NCBI GenBank assembly: GCA_028277645.1
Contig: JANQFV010000068.1
Span: forward strand, 1 to 55,062
Direction: 5' to 3'
DNA: 55,062 nucleotides
DNA from: Phycisphaerae bacterium
GTDB taxonomy: Bacteria; Planctomycetota; Phycisphaerae; UBA1845; Fen-1342
The position numbers were made by a program, and so were the translations under genes. Under the pieces are notes generated by a model. The model searched no databases. It was not told the origin of the DNA and worked only from the letters and a program-made list of their open reading frames with translations. Positions within the stretch are counted from its first letter, which is position 1. Each line of letters starts with the position of its first letter. This document shows, one piece after another, positions 53,476 through 55,062 of this stretch.

Positions 53476-53678
53476 CGGCTGGCCTCCCGGTCCTGCTGGC
53501 CAGTTTGAGCCCGCAGACGGGCCTCAGGCTTGTCGTGCTGGTGGTCAATTTGACCACCCAGAGCGGCGGTGATCTCAGCCGTCGCCGTCTGGCAGGACTG
53601 ATCCGTGAAGTTGATGGCGTCAACGGTGCACGTGCCGTCGGAGGCGACGGTGATCTTGACGTGCTTGCCAGTTCTCAT
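53472..53678 (-). CDS. DUF2997-like small protein
   Basis: A 68-residue protein, MRTGKHVKITVASDGTCTVD..., with INFTDQSCQTATAEITAALG. The sheet-helix arrangement 'I.V..DG...V.....G.SC...T.E...ALG' matches the DUF2997 family, often encoded beside small genes of AAA-ATPase or mobile-element clusters. GAGGAGG precedes the ATG, and the gene overlaps both neighbours by 4 bp. The palindrome copy 3 lies in its 3' part, within the segment GGQIDHQHDK. Confidence 0.65.
   Translation of the reverse strand: MRTGKHVKITVASDGTCTVDAINFTDQSCQTATAEITAALGGQIDHQHDKPEARLRAQTGQQDREASR
53540..53558. repeat. Palindrome copy 3
   Basis: GGTGGTCAATTTGACCACC, perfect 9-bp arms with central T instead of A. It lies within the DUF2997-like gene, so the DNA is also coding. 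See copies at 9515 and 37605. Confidence 0.85.
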
Positions 53679-53941
53679 TTGGACCTCCTCTCTGACTGTG
53701 GCTGATAGCGACAGTTGCAGGATTCCACTGGTGCGGTCCGTCTTTCAAAGCTTGCGGGTTCAGCCTCCTCCGCGGTGGCGATGTACCGCGTGCAGCGTTC
53801 ACCATTCTCGTCCGTCCACAGCAGTTCCTCATCATCAGCGTCTACATCGTAATCGCGGACCTCGACGGTCACTCCCTGCTTAGACACGCGAACGTCGGCA
53901 ACGCCGCCGACAACGCAGACCTGCACGTTGGGTAGGTCCAT
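53675..53941 (-). CDS. Small unknown protein
   Basis: 88 residues after a strong Shine-Dalgarno (AAAGGAGG, 8 bp from ATG at 53941). It begins MDLPNVQVCVVGGVADVRVS and continues with acidic DVDADDEELLWTDENGERCT, a beta-rich small fold. It is the first gene of a coupled trio with the DUF2997-like gene and the gene at 53053. Unknown function. Confidence 0.6.
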   Translation of the reverse strand: MDLPNVQVCVVGGVADVRVSKQGVTVEVRDYDVDADDEELLWTDENGERCTRYIATAEEAEPASFERRTAPVESCNCRYQPQSERRSK

Positions 53942-54013
53942 GTTTGGTTCCTCCTTTGTTTTGTTACGCCCCCGGGGCCGGTTGGCTCACGTTCGACGTG
54001 ATCGTGCTGCGCC

Positions 54014-54286
54014 CTACTGCTCCGTGTTCAAGAAGGCATCACGCACGTGCCGAACGTCGCTGATCGCACGGTCCAGGCGAGAAGCGTACTCGGCGACGTC
54101 GACGTCGTCGTTGGCTTCGCGACAGAGAAACAGGAACAGCGTGTCGCCGGCCTCCTCCGCCCGGGCGGCAAACGTCCCAATCGCCTCACCAACCTGGGGC
54201 GGATCGATGGGTAACAGGTCATGCTCAGGGTAGGCCTGGTGGATCGTGGTTGCAGCACGGTGCTGCCAGTTGGGGGTATCGGACAT
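54014..54286 (-). CDS. Small unknown helical protein
   Basis: 90 residues from ATG at 54286 with AGGAG 7 bp upstream; the start overlaps the stop of the preceding gene (TGATG). The acidic helical product has IGTFAARAEEAGDTLFLFLC and YASRLDRAISDVRHVRDAFL. No domain is recognised. It belongs to the same minus-strand chain as its neighbours. Confidence 0.6.
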   Translation of the reverse strand: MSDTPNWQHRAATTIHQAYPEHDLLPIDPPQVGEAIGTFAARAEEAGDTLFLFLCREANDDVDVAEYASRLDRAISDVRHVRDAFLNTEQ

Positions 54287-54671
54287 CACGCGTCTCCTGC
54301 TGCGTGGTCGTCAAGGGCGTCACCCGACAGGCCATCCACCGCCTGCACGATGATTCGACCGTGGACGGCGGCGGCGACATCAACCGCTTCGTCGTAGTCG
54401 TCCAGCGGTCCATGATGATGACCTTCGTCGTCCTCCACGTAGTACCGCCTCACGGACGCCGACAGCGCGAGCGGGGTATCATCTGCTTCCTCTGGGAATC
54501 TCCAGACCCCTGCTGCGTCGGCATCGTCCTGCAACGCGTCGAGCAAATGGACGAGCCCCCCAGGGCAACCGCCGCCGGCGCGTCCCGTGGTACGCCTTCC
54601 AGCAGCTCCAGCAACACCCGCTTCTGTTGGTGCAGCAGCTCCCAGTTGATCTTCTTTGCCGACTCAAACAC
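54286..54671 (-). pseudogene. Small protein gene with an apparent frameshift at a G6 run
   Basis: A strong ribosome binding site AAGGAGG (54680-54686) precedes GTG at 54671, which opens VFESAKKINWELLHQQKRVLL. That frame holds up to AAVALGG, then becomes random. The next frame continues with LVHLLDALQDDADAAGVW and a well-formed acidic end to TGA at 54286. The switch falls at the run GGGGGG near 54556-54561. One extra G, or a -1 ribosomal slip there, joins the two halves into one protein of about 129 residues. It may be a sequencing error, a true mutation or programmed frameshifting. Confidence 0.5.
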
Positions 54672-54732
54672 GCGTGGATCCTCCTTGCTGGGCACGCTAC
54701 GTGCTGCATCAAGCGCAGCACATCGCCGACAT

Positions 54733-55062
54733 TCAACGTGAACGTACGTGGTCTGGGCGGATGATCTTCGTGGAGCCGTCTTGCAGCTGGATGTTGACCT
54801 GCCCTTGGGGCAAGGCGGTGACGGCCTGCCAATCCGGCCGGAGTCCGGCGAGTGCAGCGATGATCTCTTGCCGCACTCGTTCATCTGGCCCGCTCAGATC
54901 CGCCCAGAAGCAATCGAGCTCCGCTGCGAACGAGTCGGCCTGCGTATCGTACGTAACACCGTCATCGCACCAGCCACCCAGGTGGTACCAGATTGGCGCA
55001 GGACCGAGCCGTTCCTGCGCCGCTGGGGTGACCAGTACGTGATCGTCACCCCAGGGAGACGC
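54733..55062 (-). CDS. Unknown protein, 3' part; gene continues beyond the window
   Basis: The frame is open from the right edge to TGA at 54733-54735, giving 109 residues. It includes APIWYHLGGWCDDGVTYDTQ, FWADLSGPDERVRQEIIAAL and VNIQLQDGSTKIIRPDHVR. The C-terminal strand-rich segment 'V.I.L.DG..K.I.P.' resembles small element proteins, but no family is named. The next gene on this strand begins 62 bp further, so an operon is likely. The N-terminus is outside the window. Confidence 0.55.
   Translation of the reverse strand, partial: ASPWGDDHVLVTPAAQERLGPAPIWYHLGGWCDDGVTYDTQADSFAAELDCFWADLSGPDERVRQEIIAALAGLRPDWQAVTALPQGQVNIQLQDGSTKIIRPDHVRSR

Overview
This GC-rich bacterial window most resembles a member of the Planctomycetota. 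The signs are secreted proteins ending in dockerin-like 'GDLN.DG.VS..DINPFV' domains, a giant RHS/YD-repeat protein, a membrane protein with a C-terminal CxxCGYDLRG...CPECG ribbon, and an ECF sigma factor beside a WD40-type Ser/Thr kinase. Taxonomy is inferred from gene style only.

Left edge (1-2.2 kb): a tRNA-Ser(GCT) on the minus strand is flanked by a decayed integrase tail on one side and a complete tyrosine recombinase on the other, which looks like an island boundary. Then (2.4-9.5 kb) comes a plus-strand mobile-element module: an HTH-like protein, a ParB-like protein, a GP88-like protein, a winged-helix protein, a primase-helicase fusion and an SPL-like radical SAM protein. From 10.1 to 12.7 kb a two-gene cassette of small unknown proteins is present twice (A-B-A'-B'), with matching promoters before A and A'.

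The centre (12.8-23.4 kb) is a complete type V-B CRISPR-Cas locus: cas4-cas1 fusion, cas2, a large cas12b (1,459 residues; RuvC residues D779, E1192, D1337), a predicted tracrRNA and a 51-repeat array. The tracrRNA prediction is new from this reading. It lies between cas12b and the array, and its split anti-repeat pairs with 14 contiguous bases at the 3' end of the repeat, in the architecture known for Cas12b tracrRNAs.

Right of the array are a truncated RHS duplicate with an amber codon, a membrane zinc-ribbon protein and the intact RHS gene (23.4-30.4 kb). Small secreted or unknown genes, an XRE regulator with two operator-like palindromes and a DUF5685-like protein with a cysteine-rich tail follow (30.8-34.9 kb). 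A minus-strand replication/recombination operon (dnaN, a RecB/Cas4-like nuclease and small genes; 35-38.3 kb) precedes a NERD nuclease. Next come a secreted subtilase, a ~2,000-residue secreted lipase-like multidomain protein, and the ECF sigma factor/kinase pair (39.5-52.7 kb). The right end (52.7-55 kb) is a chain of small overlapping minus-strand genes of mobile-element type, one with an apparent frameshift at a G6 run.

A perfect palindrome, GGTGGTCAA-N-TTGACCACC, occurs three times (9.5, 37.6 and 53.5 kb), always within or next to the mobile-element modules. It suggests these modules share a DNA-binding system, possibly partition or regulation. The CRISPR locus therefore appears to be carried within or beside an integrative element that has its own replication, partition and recombination genes.
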